This document shows, in pieces, positions 48,738 to 59,805 of a stretch of 64,000 nt of DNA. Under the pieces are notes generated by a model. That model ran no database searches. It was given only the letters and a program-made list of their open reading frames with translations, and had not been told where the DNA came from. The stretch is from Pyxicephalus adspersus (taxonomy: Eukaryota; Chordata; Amphibia; Anura; Pyxicephalidae). The position numbers and the translations under genes were made by a program. Position 1 is the first letter of the stretch; each line of letters begins with the position of its first letter. Location of the stretch: positions 141,533,657 through 141,597,656 of the forward strand of contig NC_092861.1 of assembly GCF_032062135.1 (NCBI RefSeq). The letters are read 5' to 3'.

Positions 48738-48770
48738 TCCCCGGAGGAAGCAAAACTGTGAAACGCGTTG
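48738..48770 (+). repeat. GAAACGCGT motif repeat
   Basis: CCCCGGAGGAAGCAAAACTG then TGAAACGCGTTGG. Same motif as at 44203. Confidence 0.55.
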
Positions 48771-49512
48771 GTCAAATAGGATTAACCATGAAAAAGAACT
48801 CAGTACATCTAATTTTTGGACTTATACTATTATTACTGATGCACACAGAACAAATAGTATTGGATTGTTGATTATCTGTTAGCAAGAGACTATAAAAACT
48901 GTAAACTGTACACATGCCCAAGACGAGCACAACCATTTATGTTAGGTGACTATTATCTAACATGTACACTATTATCTAACGATATCCACCATCTTGGATG
49001 TGATATCAGCAGGTCCTTTGACACCCCATGGTATTTCCCTTCGCTACCTCACTGGTTGCTATATACAAGATTATATAGGGAGATGGAGCATTGGAGGAGC
49101 CATTGCAGAGAGTAATTATTCAGTGGAAAGGTCTAAATGGTGCAAAGAGGAAGGGATGGAGCAGGGGCAATTGCTCTTTCCCAGAGTAGTCAACTTTTGC
49201 AAGTAAATAAAAAATAATTAACAGAAAGCAAAAACACAGCAAGTAATCAAATGAAATACCTGCTTTTTCTGTGCTTTCGCTTTCAACATTCATCACTGGA
49301 GTGGTATGCTGGGAGTAGTAGTCCAATACAGCAGCAGGTTACATATTGGTGCCTTGTGGTCTGAGCTGTGGCATACTAATCTTATCAAATATATCATATC
49401 ATTCTTGTTGTGGTTTTATTGTACGATAACCAGATTTTCTGATTAGTGCTTGGTCAGGCTCTGCAGATAAGTGTTGTGTCATATATAACACTTGTTCTCC
49501 TATATTACAGCT

Positions 49513-49610
49513 TACCGTATTTTTTTGAGTATAGGTTGATCTGAATTATAATGAGAAACCAGGAAAAATAGCTGAACTCAAGTATAAGCCTAGAGTAGAA
49601 AGTAGCACTT
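49513..49610. repeat. ACCGTATTTTTTTGAGTATA element end
   Basis: Resembles a widespread vertebrate element with a CCGTATTT-AGTATAAGCC signature; GAACTCAAGTATAAGCC lies inside. Related in style to the ends at 41707. Confidence 0.45.
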
Positions 49611-49717
49611 ACACCCATCCACATGCAACTGACATTCCAAGTAAGTAATATGTATTACTTCACCGCCCAATGATGGTGGTCAATGACCATTCCTTACCTA
49701 AATGCCATAAAGACACT

Positions 49718-49939
49718 GCCTGATTTATTAAAGCTCTCCAAGGGTGGAGAGGATACATTTTCATCAGTGAAGCTGGGTGATCCAGCAAACCTGGCATGGA
49801 TTTCCTAAAAGTAATTTGCTATTTGTTAACAAATGTTTTCAATCCTGGACCAGATCTATTCCAGTTTTGCTGGATCACTCAGCTTCACTGATGATCGTGT
49901 ATCCTCTCCAGCCTTGTAGAGCTTTAATAAATCAGGCCC
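49718..49939. repeat. Family A MITE
   Basis: TGCCTGATTTATTAAAGCTC to GAGCTTTAATAAATCAGGCC. Confidence 0.85.
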
Positions 49940-49954
49940 ATTGTATGAATGTCA

Positions 49955-50160
49955 CTGGAAAAAAAAAAATTCGATCATTTGTTCTGTTCTGTGGAGGGGG
50001 GATGATGAATGAGCTGTGCTCTACTCCAAAGAATTGCACAGCAGTTATGACCGATGGGTTACCACAGCAGATTGATGAACGACATCAGGGGTCCACTGTA
50101 CATGTCAGGTTTTTGCCCAACTATTTGTCACTGTTATCTGAAGTGTGTACATAGCTTAAC
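49955..50160 (+). repeat. diverged Family B MITE fragment
   Basis: Keeps GTTCTGTTCTGTGGAGGGGG and the right end GAAGTGTGTACATAGCTTA. Confidence 0.45.
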
Positions 50161-52177
50161 ACCTATACACCCCTTCCCTTCTCATATATACAGAGTTCGT
50201 AAGACGTGGGAAACTAATCTTCCCACTTTTGTCCCATCCTTCTTACTAGTCCTGTGACCGTTACTGCATCCCCTGGTCCCCATATTGACAGCAGTTTATA
50301 TTACACATATTGGTAGTTTATGGTAAGCCACCAATCTGCAGCTCCATCACTCAAAGTCCTGTCACTAACAATGCCAGGCAAGGACAAGATATAGTTGGTA
50401 TCTGCAGCCATCACATATCAGAACCACTGACAAGAAGAGTAACTACATAGCTCAGAATATGGGGGACCGAGGGACACAATAACAGTGAGAGGATTAGTGG
50501 GAAGAACCAAACATAAGCCAATGTAAGGGACCAACATATTTTGGCACGTACTCTCATATATATGGTACTCAGCAGATATTGCAAACCCCCCTTGCAAAAG
50601 TCATATGTATTCAACACCTTCATGGCACAGCTATAAGGGCAATGCTACACAAAAATTGGGAAAACTTGTCTGTGTTACTACTAATCATGGCATGGGTGGG
50701 GATTGTCTGTTCAGCATTTGAATAGGGGTACTTGATGATACTTTCCACCACTATGGCAGAAAAACAATAAGACAATATGACCATACACATACACACATAT
50801 ATATAGTAGGTTCCTCCAGCTTGAATGTTGTTATACAATTTCACATCTAAAGCCTTACGGCTTACTTTGGCCCTGTTCATATTCAAGTGACCCATTTCTC
50901 CAGGGTGGACTGGGGCTGTATAAAAATACAGTGGGGTAGTTTGGGGTGTGCAAAATTAAATCTAAGGCTGATCTCTGGTCAAACACTCAATTAAGTTTCT
51001 CCTATGCATGGAAACAGTGCTGTCTAGGGACCTGATGAAGCATGTAGGTGAGTATATATTGCTTCCCAAGGTAAGAAAAAACATGCAGAATACATTAGAT
51101 GGAGGCGGGAGGCTTTAAAGAGACATTGTCATTTTCAGCGTCACCTTCTCCCAGCTTCATAAACAATGCACAGCTTTCATTCGTGCCATATTGCTGCCTT
51201 TCCTGGTATTTGCCTAGGGTTGTAACATTTCTGGGAGAGTCAGAGCTGTCAGAGCCTGCAGCGCTTATCCCGCCACCCATCTTTGAAGTCAGTTTTCTTG
51301 CAATTTGCAATCAAAAGGCTGACCCTGCACCGACCCCGGATCAGAATACTGTAAATGAAGCAGTCATGTGAACACCAGAATGTACACGTTATAAACTCAC
51401 TGTGGGTGCACATGCCTAAAGCACTGAATGCACATGTGTAGGAACTTGACATATTAGAGAACATAATAATAGGGACAGCTGCTGGCTTGTTGCTATTACA
51501 GGTGATAAGGAGGACAGACAGCAGTAGAATACAGCAAAATGCAGACTGTGAATGAATATTTTGAGCTTCATAAAGCATAATAAATTCACTGGACTTTATT
51601 GCTAAAAAAAATAACGCTAATAGTTTAAAAGTGTGTTCATATTTTGCAGCCTTATGGTCTTCAGATGTGTTCACCTGGTTTTTATGCCAGCAAAACACCT
51701 CCTTTACTAGGGTGACAATGCTCACTCACTGTGCTTTATACAGAAGCAATGCTGGCACAGTACTGATGTGAGTATGATAAGACTACCCTTCCATTTTCCT
51801 CTTTTAAACAGGGGAGAGGGGCTCTGTAGTCTGATTATACTGCCTGTCCTAGCCCGACAACAGCATTGAATTTCTGGTATAACAAGTAATTGTTAACTGA
51901 ACGCTATACACTTTGCAGAAGGCCAAGGACTAGGCACAGCAACTGCTTGCGATCTCCCTGCAGCTGATGTCTCCCCTATTACTGACCTTGCTTTGTTTTA
52001 TGGAGGCAGCCATCTTGGTAGAGGCAGGGCATTGCTTCCCCATGAAAGATCCTCCAACCAGGAGAACAGCGAATTGTACAGTAGGGACTAGTATTCAGAA
52101 GCAGAAATGCCTTAGATGATCTCATACTGCAGATTTGCAACTATGAAAATACAGAAAATAAGTACCTAGGCACCATA
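50161..52177. other. apparently single-copy stretch, no gene assigned
   Basis: Only weak repeat signal. Overlapping open frames of 71-158 codons lie on both strands at 51095-51725, but none has a domain or splice context I recognise. It is the longest repeat-poor tract in the intergenic desert. Confidence 0.4.
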
Positions 52178-52383
52178 GGCCTAATTAATGGAAGCTCTCC
52201 AAGGCTGGTGAGGATACACTTTCATCAGTGAAGCTGGGTGATCCAGCAAACGTTAAGTGAATCTGGTAAAGGATTGAAAACATTTGCTAGCAAATAACTT
52301 CTTTCCAGGTTTGCTGAATCACCCTGCTTCACTGATGAAAGTGTATCCTCTCCAGCCTGAAATAGCATTAATAAATCAGGCCT
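52178..52383. repeat. Family A MITE
   Basis: Diverged at both ends (GGCCTAATTAATGGAAGC, AGCATTAATAAATCAGGCC); central arms intact. Confidence 0.8.
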
Positions 52384-52952
52384 ATAGTAGTAAGTTAGTT
52401 ACTATTATTTAGGAGGAATTTAGGAGAGAAAGTGAATATTTGAGGTTATCACCTGGGCACAATTCACATAAATGTTCTTCACTTTTTGAAGTCAATTCCA
52501 CTTCAACAGACCAAGACAATAGGAGAAATTCAACCTTGGGGTTTAAATGTACTTTAAAATATATGCTGACCGTATGTTTTCAGATGAGCAGACTCCTAGC
52601 TTGCAGTGACACAAGAGGGAATTTCAGTTGATCCAATGCCAGGTGATTACAGGTATTTGCAGGGCAGGATGACCTGGCATACAGAATCTATGCTAGGATG
52701 AAAGTTGGAGGCTCTATAAAGATAGGCTGTGCCCTAAGTGCTTATCAATATGGCAAAATGTCACCTGAGCCTGGATTGTGATTGATATCTTTTTAATTTA
52801 TTGCCTTTGTGAGTGAATGTAGGGACTAGGAGTCAGAGACTGAGATAATGTCAACATGACCTTTGATAAGCAATCCTTGAAAATGCTAATAAAGATTTAT
52901 TGGAAAGAAAAACAATATTGGTACAGTATTTGCACCAGAATTTTTTTTTTTT

Positions 52953-53033
52953 CCTGGGTGGGAAGAAGCTGTAGGAAGGCGGTGGCCCCTGTATTGTAAC
53001 TTTTCAGTAAGCACCCAAAATCAGATGGGTTGT
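52953..53033 (-). repeat. Family F fragment
   Basis: CTGGGTGGGAAGAAGCTGTA, CCCCTGTATTGTAAC, AGTAAGCACCCAAAATC. Broken at 53033, where Family K-like sequence begins. Confidence 0.7.
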
Positions 53034-53769
53034 CATTCCGGTATCCTTCTTTGGCAGTGGGAGAAGCGCTGGATGCCGCCATCTTCTTCTGGGTTCTTAT
53101 CCGCATGTCACCCAATCGCACAGTGTGCAGTAGATAAGGGGAAGTGCCAATCCTACAGCGCATGTGAGAGATCAGCATTTGTGTTTTTTATTCCTAATAA
53201 AGAAAAGGCTCCTTCTGCGCTTCCCTGATATCAGATATGGGCAGAAAGTGCAGCAAGTCACCCGGGACACGTGACGTAGATATTCCAGGTCACTCAGCAG
53301 CAATCGCCGCAGTGATCAAGACAGAAAGGGGCCGTTTTAAAAAAAAAAAAAATTCATTATTACACTAAAAAAATAAAAAAAAAAAAATACATTTATACTT
53401 CATATAAAAGTGTTGTCTTCCCTTTTATGTAAAGTATAAATTTTGTGCTCTGCTGTGGTTTTGCATGGTATAAGCAGTTGAGTTAGGAAAAACCCTCATT
53501 CAATTAAATGTGCTATCCAACACATCACAATTGTCCAAAATCACAGTCATAGTGCAAAACTATAGTCTCCTAAAAGAGCTGTTTGGGGGGCACCCAGGGG
53601 GGGGGGGGGTGAATAGGGTAGCAAATTAATCAGACAGTTACAAGTTACAAATAAAATTCAGTCTTGTTTGCATACTCATAACAGACATTACATTTACATC
53701 ACATACACTCTAGTGTATTTATAAGGCATTACAGATTGAAAGCTTCTAGAATGGAAACTTTACATACAT

Positions 53770-53796
53770 AAAAAAAAAAAAAAAAAAAAAAAAAAC
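53770..53796 (+). repeat. A27 homopolymer
   Basis: Uninterrupted A-run, T in the NEK2 transcript. Other long runs: G at 53601-53612 and A near 54942-54957. Confidence 0.9.
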
Positions 53797-54036
53797 GATT
53801 CTAAAAGATTGTCTGTTCAGTCAAACAAAAAACGTTTCTGTATTTACTACAGAATTCTCACATTCAGGACTCACAATATTGACACAATATGTAAACCATG
53901 CTGCAGATGTTTGTAACAATCCAATGAGTTAACTGGCACTACCATTCAAAAAGGTATATATTAATTTTGATAAATAACTTCTGCCAATCATTCTAGTATA
54001 AAAATAACAGAAACTCCTGGGAATATCTTGTATCTC

Positions 54037-54245
54037 TTAGCGCATCCCAAGTATCTGTCGGCTTTTGAGCTGATAGTTCTTCTCCAACTCGCACAGGGCA
54101 TGGGCACGCATATTGGCAGCTTGCAGGCGCTGCTTTAACTCCGTGCACTTCTCCTGCGTGGAGGCCGGTTTGCCTCCACTACGGTTCTCTTTACTTTCAG
54201 TCCCAAAATGGCCATTGTTCCTGCTCCTTATTGAGGATCCAGAAG
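54037..54245 (-). CDS. NEK2: NEK2 coding exon 9 (C-terminal tail)
   Basis: Codes the end of codon 373 to residue 441, stop TAA at 54037-54039. It holds the KEN degron (TESKENRSG), a basic helix (CTELKQRLQAANMRAHALC), and the conserved end EKNYQLKSRQILGMR, whose MR dipeptide docks on APC/C in human NEK2A. Human has the PP1-docking motif KVHF just before KEN; here the aligned residues read NGHF, so RVxF is lost. Acceptor TTTTCCAG. Confidence 0.96.
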
Positions 54246-54866
54246 CTGGAAAAAGAAAAAGTGATAGTGTTGTATAAATTAAATTTTGCCTAACCCCCAA
54301 ATACAATTATAAGATGTAATATAAGTCACATTGGGCAGCTGAATATTAAACACTGCTCAGATAAGTGGCTTGTAGTATCATAAAAGTTAGGTGTAAAATG
54401 GGTCTAAAAACCAACCTACAAAAGTTTAGTTCTCCTTTACTAAAGATATACTCCTCTTTTATATATTACAAGAAAATCTTCTTGTAATCTGGTTGCAGAC
54501 TAGCTCTGAAGTATTATAGTATGTAGCCCAAATAAAAACTGAACTCAACTTTTAAGGGTTTTCCGATTTTAACCTGAAAATGTAACTAACTAATTTGGAA
54601 AAAAAAAAAGTGTGATTTTGACTAAAAGCTAATGACAATTATCTAGGTAATAAAACTCAGTATTTTTTTTTTTCTTTTAAATTGAAACGGTGCAGAAATT
54701 TTAAAATCCTTGTCTACAATTTTTGGACCAATTTTAATTTTATAAAACCATTATCTCCAACTGAATATCAATGGTTTATTATAAGACCACAGATATTGAA
54801 CTTTCATACCTTTTACCTGCTCTAGTCCAGTCACAGTAGAATAAAAGGCAACAGATAAGAAAATAA

Positions 54867-54872
54867 TTTATT
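54867..54872 (-). terminator. NEK2: candidate intronic poly(A) signal for NEK2B-type transcript
   Basis: Canonical AATAAA in intron 8, 85 nt beyond the read-through stop, after a T-run and followed by T/GT-rich sequence. Confidence 0.4.
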
Positions 54873-54957
54873 TAAAAAAATAAAACAACCTGAATTAGTA
54901 GAAGGATAAAAACTGCATAACATACAATTATAACACACACAAAAAAAAAAAAAAAAA

Positions 54958-55019
54958 CTAAAACTGGCAATTCCGCAAATCTAATAACGCTTCCAGAGGC
55001 TTTCTGTTCACTCTCGTAC
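54958..55019 (-). CDS. NEK2: candidate NEK2B-type read-through terminus in intron 8
   Basis: If the exon 8 donor is not used, translation continues in frame for 20 residues (GTRVNRKPLEALLDLRNCQF) to TAG at 54958-54960, giving 392 residues without the KEN box and MR tail. An AATAAA on the minus strand follows at 54867-54872, 85 nt later. Vertebrate NEK2B, the maternal form in Xenopus, is known to arise by intronic polyadenylation in this part of the gene. The assignment here is inference. Confidence 0.45.
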
Positions 55020-55096
55020 CTATCCCATTTTCCATAGCTGCTCCATAGATGCGCTGCTCCTTCAGCAAATTGAAGTTCTTCATCAAGTTTTCAGCC
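55020..55096 (-). CDS. NEK2: NEK2 coding exon 8 (77 nt)
   Basis: Codes the end of codon 347 to residue 372 and one base of codon 373: AENLMKNFNLLKEQRIYG then AAMENGI. The first half matches human AENLLKNYSLLKER. Acceptor CACCGTAG. The donor G|GTACGA is weak at positions +4 and +6, which may favour read-through (see the NEK2B-like candidate). Confidence 0.92.
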
Positions 55097-55312
55097 CTAC
55101 GGTGATAGAAAATAGTGTACAAAATCATTATGATCCCCCATCATGCCTATCTGTGTTTACATTTTTCCAGCCTACTAGTGCTAAATTTATCAGGCTCATT
55201 TATTAAAGCAATTAAAGCCGTTCTTGCTTTTGATTAAAAGAAAAAGACAGTGGACATGAGCTTGTTACCACCAAATGGCATTGAAATCTTCTGCAGCCTA
55301 GCTGGGCATACC

Positions 55313-55420
55313 ACCTGGCACATTTCAGTAGGCACCCGGCTGTTTTTGGGTGGGTACCAAAGAGTTACAGCACAATACAGGGGTACCACCCATCTACAAT
55401 TTCTTCCCAGCTAGCAGAAA
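55313..55420 (+). repeat. Family F short repeat in NEK2 intron 7
   Basis: GGCACCCGGCTGTTTTTGGG, CACAATACAGGGG, TACAATTTCTTCCCAG. Confidence 0.7.
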
Positions 55421-55596
55421 AAAGTCAGGTTAAATACAGAAACTACAGTGCAAGCACCCTGTATGACGGTCATTGCTAACAAAATATGACAAAACATTGA
55501 CTTCCAGCAATCCAACTGGACTTGGCTTCACCTTGCCCATACTTTCTGTACATCTTCCATTTAGGTTGGATTTTTTTTTTAATCACATCAACCTAC

Positions 55597-55651
55597 CGTG
55601 AGAGTTTATCTTCGGCTAGCCTCTCCCGTACACACAACTCTCTTTCGCGAT
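55597..55651 (-). CDS. NEK2: NEK2 coding exon 7 (55 nt)
   Basis: Codes residues 329-346 and two bases of codon 347: HRERELCVRERLAEDKLS, the end of the coiled coil, nearly identical to human ERELCVRERLAEDKLA. The exon is very short. The acceptor TTTTCAG is strong; the donor CG|GTAGGT is acceptable. Confidence 0.93.
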
Positions 55652-56229
55652 CTGAAAATAAATAAAAAACATGAGACAACAGTTGTAATTAGGAACACAA
55701 TAGGGTGCTCACATCTTAAATGTAAATACCTTTGATTCTACATTTACAATCTCTCTAATTGTACTGCCTAAAGGCAAGTGTTTAAAATGTTTTTAAGGAT
55801 ATAAGTGATGAACCGGAATTTGAGGTCATTGAGGGCTGCAATAGCCCCATCTCATGTTTGCAATGGTAGAAAGAATGTTGGAACTGTCCAGAGAGAGTCT
55901 CCAAGGTTTATCAGCTACGGAAGCTGGGAAAATGTGAAATTGTAAGATGAGATATAGAGAATAGCAAAGCTAAAAACAAAGAAATTAAAAAAATTAGAAG
56001 ACAAATATAGTACAGTAAAGTTTTAAAGAGGCTCCATTCACCTAACAGCTAGGAGCATTACCCTTGCTTCTCCAGGGGCAATAGCCAGGGCACAGAAAGC
56101 CACTTTGACCTTTTAAAAGCTGTACATGTCAAATTAGTAATCAAACATTTGACAAATCACTCCATAGAGACACATTAAGGAAAGGGCTGTCAGAAACCAC
56201 AGCAAGATCTTACTCTGTGAGTCAATAAA

Positions 56230-56635
56230 TACCAATATTATAATCAAACCATATTTATATAGCACCAACATATTATGCATCCCTGTATATTAAATAGGGG
56301 TTGCAAATGACAGACAGTGACACAGGAGGAGGAGAGACAGAAAAAGACAGTAGGCAAGTTTGAAACGATGGGTTTTGAGTGCTCATTTTAAATGAGCAGA
56401 AAGTAGGAGCAAGCCGAATAGGACGAAAAGATTATTCCAGAGAGTTGGGGCAGCTCTAGAAAAGTCTTAGAGCCTTGCGTGTGATGAGGTTATGAGTGAG
56501 GAAGTCATTAGTAGGTCATTGGAGGAGCAAAGAGAGCGGCTAGGGGAGTATTTTTCTATCAGGTCAGAAAGGTAAGTGGGACAAAGACTCTGGAGGGATT
56601 TGAAGGCAAAGCACAGGAGCTTTAATTTGATTCTA
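56230..56635 (-). mobile_element. L2-type LINE 3' end in NEK2 intron 6
   Basis: Minus-strand translation includes IHLRIKLKLLCFAFKSLQSL, CPTYLSDLIEKYSPSRSL and SSLITSSHARLL, the C-terminal region of L2/CR1-type reverse transcriptase ORFs, then the usual tail ending in TATAGCACC. An internal deletion removes part of the tail near 56332. Confidence 0.85.
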
Positions 56636-56804
56636 AGGTGAATAAGAAATGGAAGCAATTTTCCAGAGGTCTAGGAAATTATGTGCCTTACCTATATCTA
56701 AAGCCCAAATCCTTTTCTTAAATAAGAACCACGATCAAAGGACATGAAGAGACTCAAATACATTAAACTGCAAAAGAATCATTTGTTAGAGAACATGAAC
56801 TTAC

Positions 56805-57024
56805 GCTCAAGCCGCTCCTCTCTCTCCTTCAGCGCCTTTTCTCGTGCCAACAATTGCTGTTCCTTCAATCTAAAATCTGAATGTGTGGGCTCAGGAAGGG
56901 GCACCCGCTCCTGTTCTGCAGATTTCCTGACTCGCCTCTCAGCTATTCGGTTTTGTTCTTCCAGCACAGTGGCCACCAACAGAGAACTCTGCAGGATTTC
57001 TTCAATGTGAGGTCTTAGATAGTC
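56805..57024 (-). CDS. NEK2: NEK2 coding exon 6
   Basis: Codes residues 256-328 and one base of codon 329. It opens DYLRPHIEEIL, the end of the kinase domain with the conserved Arg259 (human reads DYHRPSVEEIL). A charged linker follows (VPLPEPTHSDF), then the start of the leucine zipper LKEQQLLAREKALKEREERL, with leucines at 313, 320 and 327. This linker is the least conserved part of the protein. Acceptor CTGGCAG, donor C|GTAAGT. Confidence 0.94.
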
Positions 57025-57584
57025 CTGCCAGACACCAAAGCAAATGTGAAAAATTCACAAATGTCTAACAGTTTATGAAAGGCTTCTTAGAACTAAAGTT
57101 AATTTCAAGTCAACCGATACAAATAAACACTTTGCCATTTTAGATTAGATAAAAGTAATCATGTGACTGCCAAGTTTGGCCAAAGATTAGGACTTACTCA
57201 GCAGTTTTCAGATATAGCATAGGGCTGGTAGCTCTAGACTCGGTTCAAAAAGGGAAATCACCAGATCAGCTATTTTCTGCTACTCCCTACTGGGCAATGA
57301 TAGTATAACAGTAACAGAATCTCTTTTATAGAATTATTTTCCCAGGTTATGTATGGTTTTTCGTCAGGAAGTTTCACATTTGTGATCAGCTAATTGCACA
57401 AAATACCAGACTACTTCCTGTACCTCTCAGGTGCCCTATGATATATAAAGTAACTTCAATTAAAAAGTTACCACTTCAGCCTTCACCAATGTCAGTGATG
57501 GGTCAATAAAATCAGGGTATTGACGTCAATGTCATTTTAGAACAAATTCCCATCCCATCATTTCATGCAAAGTTGACAACTCAC

Positions 57585-57711
57585 TTTCAGGTTCAACATT
57601 TGTGTAATAATTTGGTTAAGTTCTTCTGAGTAGCGATATGGGATCCGGCGAAACTTCCCTATTTTGATCTTTTCTGCCAATTCTTTCTGATTATAAGCTG
57701 TAAAAGGTGGC
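57585..57711 (-). CDS. NEK2: NEK2 coding exon 5
   Basis: Codes the end of codon 213 to residue 255, from PPFTAYNQKELAEKI to the end of kinase subdomain X-XI (IITQMLNLK). The acceptor lies after a long pyrimidine run; the donor AAA|GTGAGT is strong. The frame stays open past the donor for a few codons, which explains the longer open frame there. Confidence 0.95.
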
Positions 57712-58138
57712 CTAAGGGGGAAAAAAAAAAAGCTGGTTATATATTGAACCATGTGAACAGTAAAGCTTTGTACTGATGCCAATACTTACAAGCAGATACC
57801 TTGTCCTAGGTAGGTGTAAAGATGTAACACTGACAGATTCTCTTTGAATAACCAAAGAGAACGTTAAAATATTGGTAAAGGTACACACCACCCGCTACCT
57901 TATAAAACACATAGGCACAGGTTTAATTTTAACATTACATTAATATTTTCATTTTTTAACACAATGGGGATCTAGCATTGAATTTTCCCAGCCTCCGCTA
58001 AGAACAAGCTTTAAACTACACCCGTCACAAGAAAATGATGGAGGTGATCATAGTGTTTCAATGCCAATACAGACCAAGGAGGCACAGATCAGATTTACAG
58101 CCTAATCCAAGCTTCTCTACACATGCAATATTACTTAC

Positions 58139-58221
58139 GAGAGAGCACAGAGTTCATACAGAAGACAGCCCAATGACCATATATCAGATTTCTCATTGTA
58201 AGACATTCTATTCATCTGCTC
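58139..58221 (-). CDS. NEK2: NEK2 coding exon 4
   Basis: Codes residues 186-212 and two bases of codon 213: EQMNRMSYNEKSDIWSLG then CLLYELCAL. This is kinase subdomain VIII-IX, with the DIWSLG motif invariant among kinases. Only 83 nt long, phase 0 in and phase 2 out. Acceptor GATCTAG, donor GTAAGT. Confidence 0.95.
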
Positions 58222-58865
58222 CTAGATCATAAAAGAATAAACAGATTAATATTACATTTACACAAAGAACACAGGCAACACTTGATAACTTCTTTCAAAA
58301 CCTTAAGATAAAAAGTTGCAAGCAAGTACATCCTTATTGCAGAGGGGGACAGGTGATATCCCTGCAAAAAATATGTGCAAGATACAACTTTTTTTTTAGT
58401 TACATTCACCCGTTCCCACACTTCTTCCAGGTTACAGATCTTCAGCCATCATGATTGGTCAGGCCAGGATGACATTTACTTGGCCCCTTGGGGGATGTTG
58501 GGATACATCCTGGTATTCTGCATCAAGCTGCCATATGCACAGGTAAGGTTGCAGGCAGATAAGTATACTTAATGCAGAAGAGATCCCGCCTGTCTCCACA
58601 GTAGTAAATATCCTGCCTGCTCTCAATTTTATTTGTGACCCTATTTCCACTTTAAGTGATAATATCCAATAATAAAATGTAGCCAAAATGGGCACAACAC
58701 ACTGAGGATGCTATGTAAAAGGTTCAAAAGTTTTAGGAGCAAATATTTAGAGAAGACAAATGCTGCAGGTACAACAACATCACATGCTAATCCTACCAAC
58801 CAACCACTCTGAATAAGCAGTAAACTTGCTTAAAGCGCAAAAAAGGAACGCTTGTACCTAAAAGT

Positions 58866-58968
58866 GAAGTGTAAGCTCTTCAGGGCAGGGTGCTCTCCTC
58901 CTCCTGTGTCACTATCAGTCATCTGCAGCTCCTATTTATTGTACAGCGCTGCCTAATATGTTGGCACT
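58866..58968 (+). mobile_element. L2-type LINE tail in NEK2 intron 3
   Basis: TGTAAGCTCTTCAGGGCAGG, TCCTCCTCCTGTGTCACTAT and GTACAGCGCTGCCTAATATG. Confidence 0.75.
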
Positions 58969-59322
58969 ACCAAGGGGTGCTGAGAAGTCTCAGGGGGAAT
59001 ATGTTGAATAAATGTGATTTCATAACTCTGGCTCTGTTCTTTCTGGACAAAGCCAGGAACTTCTCAGCACCTCCTCGTATATAAATACTGAATAATAAAA
59101 TATTAATAAACTATAACTAAAACATTTGCAGATAGAGATCCCTATACCCCTATAGGAGGGAAAGGGACCAAGCTTTAGAATATTTGCTTTCCTTTGTCAT
59201 AATGGTAGGTTAAAGGTTTTCTTTTTTGACCTTTTTGATATACCACATTGAATAGGTGTCTTTATCCAAGAAACCATTAGCTTGCATAATGGCAGTTGTG
59301 ACTTAAAGCCGTAAATACTTAC

Positions 59323-59563
59323 CGGGGACATGTAGTAAGGAGTACCAACAAATGTTTTAGCAAAACTGGTATCATGGTGCAATATCCGGGCCAAACCAAA
59401 GTCTCCCAGTTTCACATTCCTCTTGGCATCCAGAAATATGTTGGCCGGTTTCAGGTCTCTGTGGAGAACAGTGTGACCCCCATCACTCCTTCTGTGGCAG
59501 TCTTTTAATGCCAAGGCAAGCTGAACAAATACACGCAAGATGAAGTCTTCTTCTAGGTATTGC
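59323..59563 (-). CDS. NEK2: NEK2 coding exon 3
   Basis: Codes the end of codon 105 to residue 185. It contains the catalytic loop HRDLKPAN (D141), DFG (D159) and the activation segment HDTSFAKTFVGTPYYMSP with T175 and T179, the known autophosphorylation sites in NEK2. The acceptor is CTATTCAG; the donor CCG|GTAAGT is strong. Confidence 0.96.
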
Positions 59564-59805
59564 CTGAATAGAAAAGACCGCATGAAATTAACAACAGAGT
59601 ATGACTTCAAAGAATGTGCACAAAATGTAGAATTGCAAAACATTTTGTCTACTACCATCCCCAAGGAGAATAGTCTGTATCTCAAACTCACCCACAGAGC
59701 ATTTCCAAAATGTGTTGGGGTATATTGGAAGACATTACAGTACTTTGAACAAGTGATTTCTTACCAATGGGGTGGGGGCGAGAGGGGAAAAGTCTTTAGA
59801 ATTCA

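Larger units (their letters stand above)
52896..54036 (-). other. NEK2: NEK2 3' UTR and downstream sequence, end uncertain
   Basis: No coding potential. A 27-A run (53770-53796, T in the transcript), a G-run near 53601-53612, and AT-rich sequence follow the stop. The first canonical minus-strand AATAAA I find is at 52896-52901. Non-canonical hexamers (AGTAAA, TATAAA) lie nearer, between about 53715 and 53850. The tract about 53040-53415 is repeat-derived, so the true 3' end may lie before it. Confidence 0.4.

Noticed and set aside
51249..51725. Minus-strand open frame of 158 codons
   Set aside because: Longest frame outside the genes and transposons, but it has no recognised domain, no splice signals that fit, and overlapping frames on the other strand. 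Kept only as part of the unexplained 50.2-52.2 kb tract.
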